DNA of 64,000 nucleotides from Pseudogracilibacillus auburnensis (GTDB lineage Bacteria; Bacillota; Bacilli; Bacillales; Amphibacillaceae). The position numbers and the translations under genes are program-made. The stretch is taken from NCBI RefSeq assembly GCF_003201975.1, contig NZ_QJJQ01000003.1, positions 62,001-126,000 on the forward strand, in the 5' to 3' direction. Each line of letters opens with the position of its first letter. Position 1 is the first letter of the stretch. Under the pieces are notes generated by a model. The model had not been told where the DNA came from and ran no database searches. It worked only from the letters and a program-made list of their open reading frames with translations. Positions 9,303-18,095 of this stretch are shown piece after piece.

Positions 9303-10655
9303 ATGGCAAATAGTAATGTGAGAAATGTCGCACTTGATATGTTAATGCGTATTGAAAAAGAAGGGGGTTTTAGTCATCTTCTCCTTTCACAAGCGATTAC
9401 TAAAAATAAAATAAATGAAAAAGATGAAAACTTATTATCGGAAATAGTGTATGGAACAATCGAACGGAAGCTTACGTTAGACTTTTATTTAGCACCGTTT
9501 ATTAAGTCCCCCAAAAAGCTCGCTGATTGGGTAAACATGTTATTAAGAATGTCCGTATTTCAAATGGAATTTTTAGATAATGTGCCCGAATATGCAATCA
9601 TTCATGAAGCAGTACAAATTGCCAAGCGAAAAGGACATAAGGGGATAGCCTCTCTTGTAAATGGTGTTTTACGATCGATTCAACGAAAAGGTGTACCGAG
9701 TACCGATTCGATAACAGATGATATGAAAAAATTATCAGTCGAAACGAGTCATCCAGATTGGCTCATTCGTAGATGGGTAAAAGAATATGGTTTTGCAGTG
9801 ACAAAAGCGATGTGTGAGACGAATATAACGAAAAAGCCAGTAAGTATTAGAGTAAATCGATTACGGACATCCCGTTCGGAAGTTTTATCGATATTGGAAA
9901 AAGAGGGAATAGAAGCTTCACTATCTCCCTATGTCCCAGATGCTATTACTCTTGAGACAGGAAATATTTTCAAAACTAATTTAATGAATGATGGAATGAT
10001 CACTATTCAAGATCAAAGCTCTATGCTCGCAAGTAAATCATTACAAGTAGAACCGTCTATGCATGTGCTCGATACGTGTAGTGCACCTGGGGGAAAGGCC
10101 ACTTATATTGGAGAATTGATGGAGAATCAAGGTACTATTTATGCATATGATCTCCACCAAAATAAAACAAAACTCATTAAAAATAATGCAGACAGACTTG
10201 GGTTAACAAACATTCACGTTGGACAAAGTGATGCGAGAAATCTTGAAACGATCCATGAGGAAAAAAGCTTCGACCGTATTTTAATTGATGCTCCATGTTC
10301 AGGCTTAGGTGTTATTCGATCCAAACCTGATATTAAGTATAATAAAACGGAACAAGATATTAAAAAGCTCCAACAAGTTCAACTGGCAATATTATTGCAC
10401 GTTGCTCCTTTATTAAAAGATAATGGAAAACTTGTTTATAGTACATGTACTGTAGACATAATGGAAAATGAAGAAGTTGTCAAAGAATTTTTGAATCAAC
10501 AGACAGATTTTAAGGTAGACGAACAATTTCTTCAACAATTAGATCCTATTTTTTATGATAAAGCGCGCGTGACGAAATATGGCTTACAATTATTTCCACA
10601 AACGATGGAATCAGACGGTTTTTTTATGACGAGATTATGTAAAAAAAGTGGATGA
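9303..10655 (+). CDS. rsmB: 16S rRNA m5C967 methyltransferase
   Basis: Methylates C967 of 16S rRNA using SAM. An N-terminal NusB-like RNA-binding domain (residues 1-~130) is followed by the methyltransferase domain. SAM motif 'CSAPGGKATYIGELM' is near residue 258. The Pro-Cys loop DAPCSGLG and the catalytic cysteine in YSTCT complete the RsmB pattern. Length is 450 residues (B. subtilis 447). B. subtilis has rlmN directly downstream; here only 35 bases separate rsmB from prpC, so rlmN is not at this locus. Confidence 0.95.
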   Translation: MANSNVRNVALDMLMRIEKEGGFSHLLLSQAITKNKINEKDENLLSEIVYGTIERKLTLDFYLAPFIKSPKKLADWVNMLLRMSVFQMEFLDNVPEYAIIHEAVQIAKRKGHKGIASLVNGVLRSIQRKGVPSTDSITDDMKKLSVETSHPDWLIRRWVKEYGFAVTKAMCETNITKKPVSIRVNRLRTSRSEVLSILEKEGIEASLSPYVPDAITLETGNIFKTNLMNDGMITIQDQSSMLASKSLQVEPSMHVLDTCSAPGGKATYIGELMENQGTIYAYDLHQNKTKLIKNNADRLGLTNIHVGQSDARNLETIHEEKSFDRILIDAPCSGLGVIRSKPDIKYNKTEQDIKKLQQVQLAILLHVAPLLKDNGKLVYSTCTVDIMENEEVVKEFLNQQTDFKVDEQFLQQLDPIFYDKARVTKYGLQLFPQTMESDGFFMTRLCKKSG

Positions 10656-10690
10656 ACATGTCCATGATGAAAGCGAAAGAGGTGATGTGA

Positions 10691-11452
10691 GTGGATGGTC
10701 AATTTATCACAGACCGCGGACAAATGCGATCAACAAATGAAGATTCTGGGGGCATATTTTTTAATGAATCAGGGCAAGCTTTAGCGATTGTAGCAGATGG
10801 AATGGGTGGACATCAAGCTGGTGAAGTAGCAAGTCAATTAGCGGTTTCTATAGTACAAGATAAATGGGAACAATCCAATAGATTTTCAACCCCAATCGAG
10901 GCGGAAGAATGGTTACAAGCTGCTGTCGAAGAGATGAATAAAATGATCTATAAGCGTTCTTTAGAACATGAAGAGTTTGAAGGTATGGGGACAACAGTCG
11001 TGATAAGTATTTGTACATTTGACTTTGTGACGATTGCACATATTGGCGATAGTCGCTGTTATTTGTTAAATGATACAAAATTAGAACAATTAACCGAGGA
11101 TCATTCTCTCGTAAATGAACTGATTCGTACAGGACAAATATCGAAAATAGATGCAGAACAACATCCGAGAAAAAATGTATTATTACGGGCTGTCGGGACG
11201 GAAGAGTCTGTTAATATGGATATGGAAACGATCAATTGGGATGAAAACAATTGTTTACTCCTATGTTCGGACGGATTAACGAATAAAATCCCAGATGATG
11301 AAATAGAAACTTATCTACGGACGAAGGAAAATTTGGAGGAAGTATCGAATAAGCTTATTCAAGTGGCAAATGAACGCGGTGGAGAAGATAATATCACACT
11401 CGCTATTATTCGCAACGTGTTGGAAGATGAAGTAGGTGAAACAACATGTTAG
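10691..11452 (+). CDS. prpC: PP2C-type Ser/Thr protein phosphatase
   Basis: Partner phosphatase of PrkC that removes phosphates from the kinase and its substrates, including EF-G and other GTPases in B. subtilis. Metal-binding motifs are visible in order: TDRGQMRSTNEDS, ADGMGGHQAGE, IGDSRCYL, CSDGLTN and GGEDNIT. Length is 253 residues, as in B. subtilis. Start is GTG with GAGGTGAT upstream. It overlaps prkC by 7 bases, so kinase and phosphatase are translated together. Confidence 0.96.
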   Translation: MDGQFITDRGQMRSTNEDSGGIFFNESGQALAIVADGMGGHQAGEVASQLAVSIVQDKWEQSNRFSTPIEAEEWLQAAVEEMNKMIYKRSLEHEEFEGMGTTVVISICTFDFVTIAHIGDSRCYLLNDTKLEQLTEDHSLVNELIRTGQISKIDAEQHPRKNVLLRAVGTEESVNMDMETINWDENNCLLLCSDGLTNKIPDDEIETYLRTKENLEEVSNKLIQVANERGGEDNITLAIIRNVLEDEVGETTC

Positions 11453-13437
11453 AAGGGCATTTACTTAGTGAGCGCTACCGAATTAAAAGAACCATTGGTG
11501 GCGGTGGAATGGCAAATGTATATTTAGCGAGAGACATTATTTTAGATCGTGATGTAGCAATCAAAGTTCTACGTTTAGAATTTGCCAACGATCCAGAATT
11601 CATTGAACGATTTGATCGAGAAGCTCAAGCGGCAACTAGTTTATCCCATCCAAATATCGTTAATATTTATGATGTTGGGGAAGAAGATCATATTTTATAT
11701 ATGGTAATGGAATATATTGATGGCTTCACATTAAAAGAATATATCATGCAAAATGGTCCACTACCGGTAGAAGAGGCACTTGAAGTTATGAAGCAATTAA
11801 CCGATGCAATTGCCCATGCCCATGCCAATGGTTTAATCCACCGAGATATAAAACCACAAAACATTCTGATGGATCGTTTCGGAAATGTGAAAGTAACAGA
11901 TTTCGGTATTGCAATTGCGCTTAGTGCAACATCATTGACACAAACAAATTCCATATTAGGGTCTGTTCATTATTTATCACCAGAGCAAGCACGTGGTGGG
12001 ATGGCAACAAAAAAATCAGATATTTATTCATTAGGGATTGTATTATATGAATTACTAACTGGACAATTACCTTTTTCAGGTCAATCACCAATCTCGATCG
12101 CATTAAAGCATTTACAAAATGAAACACCTTCTGTACGAAGTCTTGATGCAAGCATTCCACAAAGTGTTGAAAATATTGTTTTACAAGCGACGGCAAAAGA
12201 TCCGTTTCATCGTTATAGTTCCGTTTATGGAATGGAACAGGCGTTAAATGTAGCATTAGAACCAAACCATATAAATGAAGCTGTTTATGAACCGCCCCAA
12301 GAGGAGGGCGAGGAAACGAAAGCAATTCCAATTATTACAGATGATCGATTACATGCAAGTGATCAAGAAAAAACATTAATCCACCATGAAAGTGAAAAGA
12401 CAACTGGTCATAAGGATAAACCGAAAGAAAAAAATGGAAAAGAGAAGCCTAAAAAGAAGAAAAAAAAGTTTCGAAAATGGTTACTTGCTGCTTTTATTTT
12501 CACGATACTTTTAGGGATCGCTTTTGTTATGTTTTTATTGAGTGGCAACCCAAAAGAGGTGACGATTCCCGACTTAGCTGGTTATGAGTACGAGGAAGCT
12601 GTCGCTGAACTAGAAAAAGTAAATTTAAAGGCAAATAAGGAACTTATTTTTTCAGAAGAAATTGAGGAAGGTCTTGTCGTGAAGACAGATCCCGCTGAAG
12701 GTAGGAAAGTAAAAGAAAAATCGACAATTGATGTGTATGTAAGTGATGGGCAGGAAAAAGTGACATTTGAAGATTATGTCGGCAAAAATTTTAACCAAGT
12801 AAAACGAATTTTAGAAGATGCAGGGTATGAAGTGATCGACTATGGAAAAGAGTCTGACAAACCAGATGGAGAGATCATTAACCAAATCCAGCCTGCAGCA
12901 GGCTCTAAAGTAGTTCCAAATGATACGAAAGTAATATTTGAAGTGAGCGGTGGTCCAAAAACAATTAGTTTAAGTAATTTGAGTGGGCTAACATTAAATG
13001 AGGCAAAATCCTATGCGGAAAAAAATGGATTACAATTAGAAGTAGCAGAAGAGCATTCTGATTCGGTTGAAGAAGGAGTAATTATTCGGCAAAATCCTGC
13101 AGCGAATGCAGATGTCACGATAGGAAGCAGAGTAGATATAGATGTATCGCTTGGTCCAAAAGCATCACCACCGAGTTCACACAATGTCACATTTACCATT
13201 CCGTTCCAGCCAGTTGAAAATGACAATGGTGAATTACAAAAAGAGCAAACTGTCCAGATATACGTGGAAGATGTAAATAATGATATTTCGAATGTTTTCC
13301 ATGAAGAGGTTATTAATAGTAATGAAGAGTACACGTTAACATTAGTTATTGCTCCAGGTGAAACGGCTGAATATAAAGTAGTAAGAGACGGCGTAGTGAT
13401 TATTGAGCGATCAGTTCCTTATAAGGAAGGTGGATAA
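11446..13437 (+). CDS. prkC: PASTA-domain Ser/Thr protein kinase
   Basis: Membrane kinase that senses muropeptides and lipid II and controls germination and cell wall homeostasis. The N-terminal kinase domain (~residues 10-270) has the Gly loop GGGGMANV, catalytic HRDIKPQN and DFG. A lysine-rich juxtamembrane stretch precedes the single membrane helix at ~345-366. Three extracellular PASTA repeats follow (~369-434, 435-502, 503-570), each with a 'NP/DPAEG' or 'QPAAGS' type end. A further ~90-residue extracellular tail completes the 663 residues. Gene order prpC-prkC-rsgA is the standard one. Confidence 0.97.
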   Translation: MLEGHLLSERYRIKRTIGGGGMANVYLARDIILDRDVAIKVLRLEFANDPEFIERFDREAQAATSLSHPNIVNIYDVGEEDHILYMVMEYIDGFTLKEYIMQNGPLPVEEALEVMKQLTDAIAHAHANGLIHRDIKPQNILMDRFGNVKVTDFGIAIALSATSLTQTNSILGSVHYLSPEQARGGMATKKSDIYSLGIVLYELLTGQLPFSGQSPISIALKHLQNETPSVRSLDASIPQSVENIVLQATAKDPFHRYSSVYGMEQALNVALEPNHINEAVYEPPQEEGEETKAIPIITDDRLHASDQEKTLIHHESEKTTGHKDKPKEKNGKEKPKKKKKKFRKWLLAAFIFTILLGIAFVMFLLSGNPKEVTIPDLAGYEYEEAVAELEKVNLKANKELIFSEEIEEGLVVKTDPAEGRKVKEKSTIDVYVSDGQEKVTFEDYVGKNFNQVKRILEDAGYEVIDYGKESDKPDGEIINQIQPAAGSKVVPNDTKVIFEVSGGPKTISLSNLSGLTLNEAKSYAEKNGLQLEVAEEHSDSVEEGVIIRQNPAANADVTIGSRVDIDVSLGPKASPPSSHNVTFTIPFQPVENDNGELQKEQTVQIYVEDVNNDISNVFHEEVINSNEEYTLTLVIAPGETAEYKVVRDGVVIIERSVPYKEGG

Positions 13438-14319
13438 ATGAAGGAAGGTAGAATCATTAAGGCGTTAAGCGGATTTTACTATGTAAAGTCCAATCATACT
13501 ATTTATGCTTGTAAAGGAAGAGGTGTCTTTCGCAATCAAAAAATAACCCCTTTAGTTGGAGATTTAGTCATATTTGAACAAACGAACGATGGGGAAGGAT
13601 ATATTAAGGAAATTGACGCTAGGAAAAATGAATTGCAAAGACCGCCAATTGCGAATATTGACCAAGCAGTAGTCGTAAGTTCTGTATGCCAGCCTTCCTT
13701 TAGTGCCCTTCTTTTAGATAGATTTTTAGTTATTGTCGAAGCAAAAAAGATCAAACCGATGATTGTTATAACAAAAAAAGATTTAGCCTCAATAGAAGAA
13801 GTGGAAGAAATGACTAGTTATAAACAAGCTTATGAAAAGATAGGTTATAAGGTTGAATTTTTATCTTTACAGTCTAGTCAAGGGATGGAGAAAATAAAGC
13901 AATTTTTCCAAGATAAAATAACCGTTTTAATGGGGCAATCCGGTGTTGGGAAATCAACTTTATTAAATGCATTAAACCCTGAATTATCCATTAAAACTGG
14001 AGAAATTTCGCATAGTTTAGGCCGTGGAAAACATACGACAAGACATGTAGAGTTTCTCCAAATAAACAATGGATTAGTAGCAGATACTCCCGGATTTAGT
14101 TCATTAGACTTTCCAGAAATGGAGGCAGAAGATTTATCTGCTTATTTTGTGGAAATGAATAAAAGAAGAGATGCATGTAAATTTAGAAGATGTTTGCATG
14201 ATCAAGAACCACAATGTGCAGTAAAAAAAGCAGTGGAAAATGGAGAGATAAACAATTACCGTTATGAACATTATTTGCAATTTTTACAAGAAATTATATC
14301 GAGAAAGCCGAGGTATTAA
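13438..14319 (+). CDS. rsgA: Ribosome small subunit-dependent GTPase A
   Basis: A circularly permuted GTPase that checks 30S subunit maturation. The N-terminal OB fold is followed by G4 'ITKKDLA' (~residue 111), then G1 GQSGVGKST (~163) and G3 DTPGF. The C-terminal zinc knuckle is C-KFRR-C with a His and a further Cys ('CKFRRCLHDQEPQC'). Length is 293 residues (B. subtilis 298). Its ATG directly follows the prkC stop, so the three genes form one transcription unit with rpe. Confidence 0.96.
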   Translation: MKEGRIIKALSGFYYVKSNHTIYACKGRGVFRNQKITPLVGDLVIFEQTNDGEGYIKEIDARKNELQRPPIANIDQAVVVSSVCQPSFSALLLDRFLVIVEAKKIKPMIVITKKDLASIEEVEEMTSYKQAYEKIGYKVEFLSLQSSQGMEKIKQFFQDKITVLMGQSGVGKSTLLNALNPELSIKTGEISHSLGRGKHTTRHVEFLQINNGLVADTPGFSSLDFPEMEAEDLSAYFVEMNKRRDACKFRRCLHDQEPQCAVKKAVENGEINNYRYEHYLQFLQEIISRKPRY

Positions 14320-14322
14320 AAG

Positions 14323-14979
14323 ATGATTAAAATAGCACCTTCCATATTATCAGCCGATTTTGCAAAATTAGGAGAAGAAATTACAGAGGTAGAAAAAGGT
14401 GGGGCGGACTATATTCATGTCGATGTGATGGATGGTCGTTTTGTACCGAATATTACGATTGGTCCACTTATTGTGGAGGCGATTCGGCCTATTACCAATT
14501 TACCGTTAGATGTTCATTTAATGATTGAACAGCCTGATAACTATATTCCAGAATTTGCACGTGCTGGTGCATCGATTATTACGGTTCATCAGGAAGCATG
14601 TCCCCATCTGCACCGGACGATCCAATTAATTAAGAGTCACGGTGTAAAAGCTGGAGTTGTAATTAACCCGGCAACACCAGTGGAAATGATTAAGGAAACT
14701 TTATCCTACATAGATCTTGTGTTAGTTATGACAGTAAACCCTGGCTTTGGAGGACAGTCATTCATTAAAGAAACGATCCCCAAAATTGCGCAATTACATG
14801 AATTACGTCAGAAGCATCATTATCCATTTGAAATAGAAGTGGATGGCGGGGTTAATGTTGAAACAGCAAAGTTATGTACAGATGCAGGAGCAGACATTTT
14901 AGTTGCCGGAAGTGCTGTTTTTAATCAAGAAAATAGACAAATGGCAATGGAAGCAATAAGACGTGCCATACATAATTAA
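14323..14979 (+). CDS. rpe: Ribulose-phosphate 3-epimerase
   Basis: Interconverts ribulose-5-phosphate and xylulose-5-phosphate in the pentose phosphate pathway. This TIM barrel starts IKIAPSILSADFAKL. It holds the metal/catalytic signature VDVMDGRFVPNITIG, a HLMIEQP segment, MTVNPGFGGQ and the closing phosphate-binding 'DGGVNVETA'. Length is 218 residues, equal to the family norm. It starts 3 bases after rsgA. thiN, next in B. subtilis, is absent; spoVM follows after 138 bases. Confidence 0.97.
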   Translation: MIKIAPSILSADFAKLGEEITEVEKGGADYIHVDVMDGRFVPNITIGPLIVEAIRPITNLPLDVHLMIEQPDNYIPEFARAGASIITVHQEACPHLHRTIQLIKSHGVKAGVVINPATPVEMIKETLSYIDLVLVMTVNPGFGGQSFIKETIPKIAQLHELRQKHHYPFEIEVDGGVNVETAKLCTDAGADILVAGSAVFNQENRQMAMEAIRRAIHN

Positions 14980-15039
14980 AAAGTTTCTTCTCTTTTTTCG
15001 TTAAAACAATGATAAATGTTCTTTTTATTAAAATAAGTG

Positions 15040-15047
15040 CATACGAT
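15040..15047 (+). promoter_or_regulatory. Possible sigma-E -10 element of spoVM
   Basis: CATACGAT resembles the sigma-E -10 consensus CATACAnT and lies 70 bases before spoVM, which is transcribed by sigma-E in B. subtilis. The matching -35 is weak, so this is tentative. Confidence 0.35.
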
Positions 15048-15117
15048 ATGTATTAGATGATTAGTGAATAGTTTGTGAGAGATTATTATTGTTTTTAACT
15101 GATTAGGAGGAGGAATA

Positions 15118-15198
15118 ATGAAGTTTTATACAATTAAACTCCCAAGATTTATCGGTGGAATTGTTAGAGTGATGATGGGCATGTTTAAAAAAGATTAA
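15118..15198 (+). CDS. spoVM: Stage V sporulation protein M
   Basis: A 26-residue amphipathic peptide, MKFYTIKLPRFIGG followed by IVRVMMGMFKKD, differing from B. subtilis SpoVM at only a few positions. SpoVM recognises the convex surface of the forespore, anchors SpoIVA and so starts coat and cortex assembly. Pro10, important for its shallow membrane insertion, is conserved. AGGAGGAGG lies just upstream of the ATG. The location between rpe and the divergent rpmB is the standard one. It shows that the organism forms endospores. An AT-rich hairpin overlapping the stop (about 15177-15211) may end the transcript. Confidence 0.96.
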   Translation: MKFYTIKLPRFIGGIVRVMMGMFKKD

Positions 15199-15339
15199 GT
15201 CATTCGCATCTTTTTTCGCTTATCCAGTGTGTATTCGTTGTTATTTAATGTGAAATGTTTGTTCGTTTTTTACTTATGATACTTTCATGCTTAAAAGATG
15301 GACGTGGTTCTACTCAACATCATATTATTTGTTAGCACT

Positions 15340-15369
15340 AAAAAAGCACCCAAAATAAAAGGGTGCTTT
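15340..15369 (-). terminator. Terminator of rpmB
   Basis: Stem AAAGCACCC/GGGTGCTTT (15343-15351 with 15361-15369) with a run of U on the minus strand, just downstream of the rpmB stop. It may also stop read-through from spoVM. Confidence 0.85.
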
Positions 15370-15385
15370 CAGTATTAGTTGACTG

Positions 15386-15574
15386 TTAAACGCGTTTAAC
15401 TTTTCCAGATTTTAAAGCTCTTGCAGAAACATAAACTCGTTTTGGCTTGCCATCTACCATAATTCTTACTTTTTGTACGTTAGCTTTCCATTTACGTTTA
15501 TTTGCATTCATAGCGTGAGAACGATTATTTCCAGTTCCAGTTTTACGTCCAGTAATAACACATTTTCTTGACAT
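15386..15574 (-). CDS. rpmB: 50S ribosomal protein L28
   Basis: A 62-residue L28 reading [20 protein letters not shown], with the usual basic middle and C-terminus ending GKVKRV. The first Cys remains but the paired zinc-binding cysteines of C+ forms are not complete, so this is probably a C- paralogue. It is monocistronic, opposite to its neighbours, as in B. subtilis. It has a strong ribosome site (AAGGAGGGG), a promoter at 15622-15650 and a terminator at 15340-15369. Confidence 0.96.
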   Translation of the reverse strand: MSRKCVITGRKTGTGNNRSHAMNANKRKWKANVQKVRIMVDGKPKRVYVSARALKSGKVKRV

Positions 15575-15621
15575 GAAAACCCCTCCTTACTACATATACA
15601 TATGTCAATTCATACTTATAT

Positions 15622-15650
15622 AATTTATCATATCAAGCGGAAGAATGCAA
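15622..15650 (-). promoter_or_regulatory. Sigma-A promoter of rpmB
   Basis: On the minus strand TTGCAT (-35) and TAAATT (-10) are separated by 17 bases, about 48 bases before the rpmB start. Confidence 0.55.
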
Positions 15651-15698
15651 TTTAATTTTATTTTACGAGAAAGATTCACACATATAAAACGAATTTTT

Positions 15699-16628
15699 TT
15701 ATTTATCCATTCTTGTTGGACGAACGGTACTGGTTGTTAATACATCCAAAGCGTCACTTACTTTTCTAGCGAAATTGCGAGGTTTATCGATCGCTACCCA
15801 ATGCATAAACATAAGTCGTGGATGGTCAAATAACCAATGGTTATGAACGGCTGTAACCAATATACCATGATCTTGTAATTTACGGATAAATGGATTTATT
15901 TCTTCTTGAAGGATAACAGTTTCTCCACTACAAAGGGCACGACCATCCCTTGAGATAGATTCGAATGTAAACATTTGTGGAATTAATAAAAACGAGCGTC
16001 CTCTTCTACCAAGAACAGTAGGCTTAATATTAAGCCGTGATTTCATGACAATGCATTGACCATTTTCGAGTGAATGCATTGTTCCACCAAGAATATCATT
16101 AAAGTCTTCACACAGATGTTGTAAACGACTCGGATTAGGTTTCATTCTACGATGTTGTGAATGATCCCATTTCTCCTCATGAATACAATCCTCACAAGAT
16201 TCTGATTCACCAAATACATTTCTTGTCGTTAATACTTCCATCGCACGACTTAATTTGCTCGCAAAAGAAAGCGGTGGATCGATCGATTCAAAATGCATAT
16301 AATACAATCTAGGGCTGTCAAAAAGCCAGTGGTTGTGTACTGCCGTTACTTTAATATCTCTTCTTCTTAGCTCACTTATAAATGGGTTAATTTCCTCTTG
16401 AAGGATAACGGTTTCCCCAAGACAAAGCGCCCGTCCCTCCCTATCAATATTTTCAAACGAAAAGGCTTGTGGAACAAACATAAAAGAATTAGCTTCTCTC
16501 CCTAACACAGTAGGATGTATATTTGTACGTGAGCGAGTCGCTATACAAACATTGTTAATAACACCTGGTGTAGAGTCAAGTATGTCCGCAAACTCCTGAC
16601 AAAGTTTTGTTGGTTCTACATGATCCAT
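15699..16628 (-). CDS. Tandem DUF1259 (LppY/LpqO-like) protein
   Basis: 309 residues made of two similar halves, ~1-140 and ~165-305. Each half repeats ETVILQEEINPFI and a VTAVHNHWLFD block; the HNHW motifs are at residues 98-101 and 262-265. These are hallmarks of DUF1259. The two halves are joined by a Cys-containing linker (CEDC) at 145-148. No signal peptide or membrane helix is evident. Function is unknown; the conserved His residues suggest metal or ligand binding, but that is inference. AGGAGGAT precedes the ATG. The gene sits on the minus strand between rpmB and a decayed stretch, where B. subtilis carries yloU, which suggests insertion. Confidence 0.8.
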   Translation of the reverse strand: MDHVEPTKLCQEFADILDSTPGVINNVCIATRSRTNIHPTVLGREANSFMFVPQAFSFENIDREGRALCLGETVILQEEINPFISELRRRDIKVTAVHNHWLFDSPRLYYMHFESIDPPLSFASKLSRAMEVLTTRNVFGESESCEDCIHEEKWDHSQHRRMKPNPSRLQHLCEDFNDILGGTMHSLENGQCIVMKSRLNIKPTVLGRRGRSFLLIPQMFTFESISRDGRALCSGETVILQEEINPFIRKLQDHGILVTAVHNHWLFDHPRLMFMHWVAIDKPRNFARKVSDALDVLTTSTVRPTRMDK

Positions 16629-17371
16629 AAATATCCTCCTCCAATTATGATGAAACTCTTATAGCATATGTATTTTCTAGAAAATAGATTGTGTTTTTAA
16701 ACGGTGTCACTCTACCTAGCCTTTAGAAGAAATAGGTATGGTAATGAGGAATTCTTTCACTTATTGCAAAAAGTCTGTACAATGTAGGAATATATTTCAT
16801 CCTTTTGACACCATAAGGGTTGTTAAGGGCTTAAATTAAAACCACTCTAAACTCCGCCCAAAACTCACAAATTTTCGCTGACAAGAAGGTATTTACGGCT
16901 CTATTATTAGTACTAGTATTTGAATGTCCATAAGTCCTGTGATCTCTTCTGCAGTTTACCTAAACGCGTCTAGCGACTAGTAGCTGCAGATTTCGCCCTC
17001 ATTTATAAGTTTCTCCTTTTATGTTTCAAGTAATCCTCTTCCATGTAATTAAGTGTTAGTCATAGATGAAAGAAACTTTTTTAGTATTACTGATTGATTG
17101 TCTTTTCTCCATACGATAGACGTTCTAACGAAAAGGAGACATTTTCCACTTTTTGTGAATGACTCCAAGGAGTGGAGAGAAAGATGAAGGTGATAAAGCT
17201 ATCCCCATACTAGATGCAACTAGTGTAAGAACTGTATGAAGGTCATGGACCAGGATAGTGATACTTGGCAGAGTGCCAGTTTGCTTGAGGATTTTCATAA
17301 CGTTATCCCTTGAGGATAACGTTCCCTTACTTATTCGGTTGATATTACCGCCTCTACGATCATTGCGTTAG
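16629..17371. other. Decayed accessory sequence
   Basis: No intact gene. A perfect 10-bp hairpin (AACGTTATCC-CTTGA-GGATAACGTT, 17299-17323) lacks a T-run and so is not an obvious terminator. Just before base 17372 the reading ITASTIIALADK appears in another frame and seems to continue into the fragment annotated next, implying a frameshifted gene. Confidence 0.45.
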
Positions 17372-17539
17372 CGGATAAAAACAGAAGGAATAGCCGTTGG
17401 TGAGCAATGGACAAATGTACTTAAACAAGGATTCTACTTATATAAAATGGCAAATCTTGATATAACAAGTATTGAAAATGTTAGAAATACAATTGCCCAT
17501 ATTGGTAGAACCATCAATGAGCTGGAAGTGAGTTTTTAA
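17341..17539 (+). pseudogene. Frameshifted ORF fragment, unknown family
   Basis: Two frames join to give a protein-like reading: DITASTIIALADK (from 17341), then, after a shift, TEGIAVGEQWTNVLKQG and further NIDITS-like text ending INELEVSF and a stop at 17539. The second frame is open from 17372. Composition is protein-like and helical. I do not recognise the family. With the peptidoglycan-binding relic downstream it suggests the remains of an inserted phage-like or cell-wall gene cluster. Confidence 0.4.
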
Positions 17540-17607
17540 CGTTCTTTCATTTCTTCCTATTAACAGTAGATATAGTTTCCTTCACTACCATAAGGAACGG
17601 CTCTTGA

Positions 17608-17808
17608 AGGATTGAGTTAAACAAACAACTTGCATGGAGTGCAGTTTATTTTAAATGTAGCACCGTTGATGGAATATTAGGACCTAACAGAGTAGATACC
17701 ATTAGACGATTCCAACTGGTTTACTTGCCTTATGAGGTTGACGGTGTATATGGTCGGAATACACATAAGCTGTGCTTAAATCGAAAGGTTATTAACTTAG
17801 TGAAGTAA
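17608..17808 (+). pseudogene. Peptidoglycan-binding domain relic
   Basis: The frame open from 17608 reads STVDGILGPNRVDTIRRFQ and then YEVDGVYGRNTHKLCL. Two VDG.xG..T repeats of this kind are typical of the PG_binding_1 fold at the end of cell-wall hydrolases. There is no start codon with a ribosome site, and no catalytic domain is intact upstream. It is probably the C-terminal stub of an amidase or endolysin, lost by decay. Confidence 0.6.
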
Positions 17809-17915
17809 AATGTTTGTTTGAACCCGAAAGTTTGTCTATTCAAAAACATAAGCATTTCATATGTTATTAGTAGGAAGGTCGGCCAGCCTTAATCTTAAGG
17901 AGGGGGATTGGACTT

Positions 17916-18002
17916 ATGTGTTTTTGGGATGATCTTGTATTTGGTCGTTGCAGAAGATGTCGTCGTTGCTGTCACAGGTGTAGATGTATAAGGGGATGGT
18001 AA
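17916..18002 (+). CDS. 28-residue Cys/Arg-rich peptide, unknown
   Basis: A tiny ORF with a strong ribosome site (TTAAGGAGGGGG) and its own perfect terminator 21 bases after the stop, so it looks like a complete one-gene unit. It begins MCFWDDLVFG. The remaining 18 residues are dominated by Cys and Arg: Cys at 2, 12, 15, 18, 19, 22 and 24 and eight Arg, with CxxC spacings. It could be a metal-binding or disulfide-linked peptide; small Cys-rich peptides occur in spore coats. A CATATGTTA sequence at 17858-17866 resembles a sigma-K -10 (CATAnnnTA), which would fit, but no convincing -35 is seen. I do not recognise a family. Confidence 0.6.
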   Translation: MCFWDDLVFGRCRRCRRCCHRCRCIRGW

Positions 18003-18023
18003 CGTTACAGTAATAAATAAAAC

Positions 18024-18052
18024 ATAGCCCCTCAATCGTGAGGGGCTATTTA
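18024..18052 (+). terminator. Terminator of the Cys/Arg-rich peptide gene
   Basis: Perfect 11-bp stem ATAGCCCCTCA (18024-18034) / TGAGGGGCTAT (18039-18049) with an ATCG loop and trailing T residues. Confidence 0.85.
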
Positions 18053-18095
18053 TCATATGGTCGACGGTTTGAAATGCATCTTGTTCCCTTTTAAA

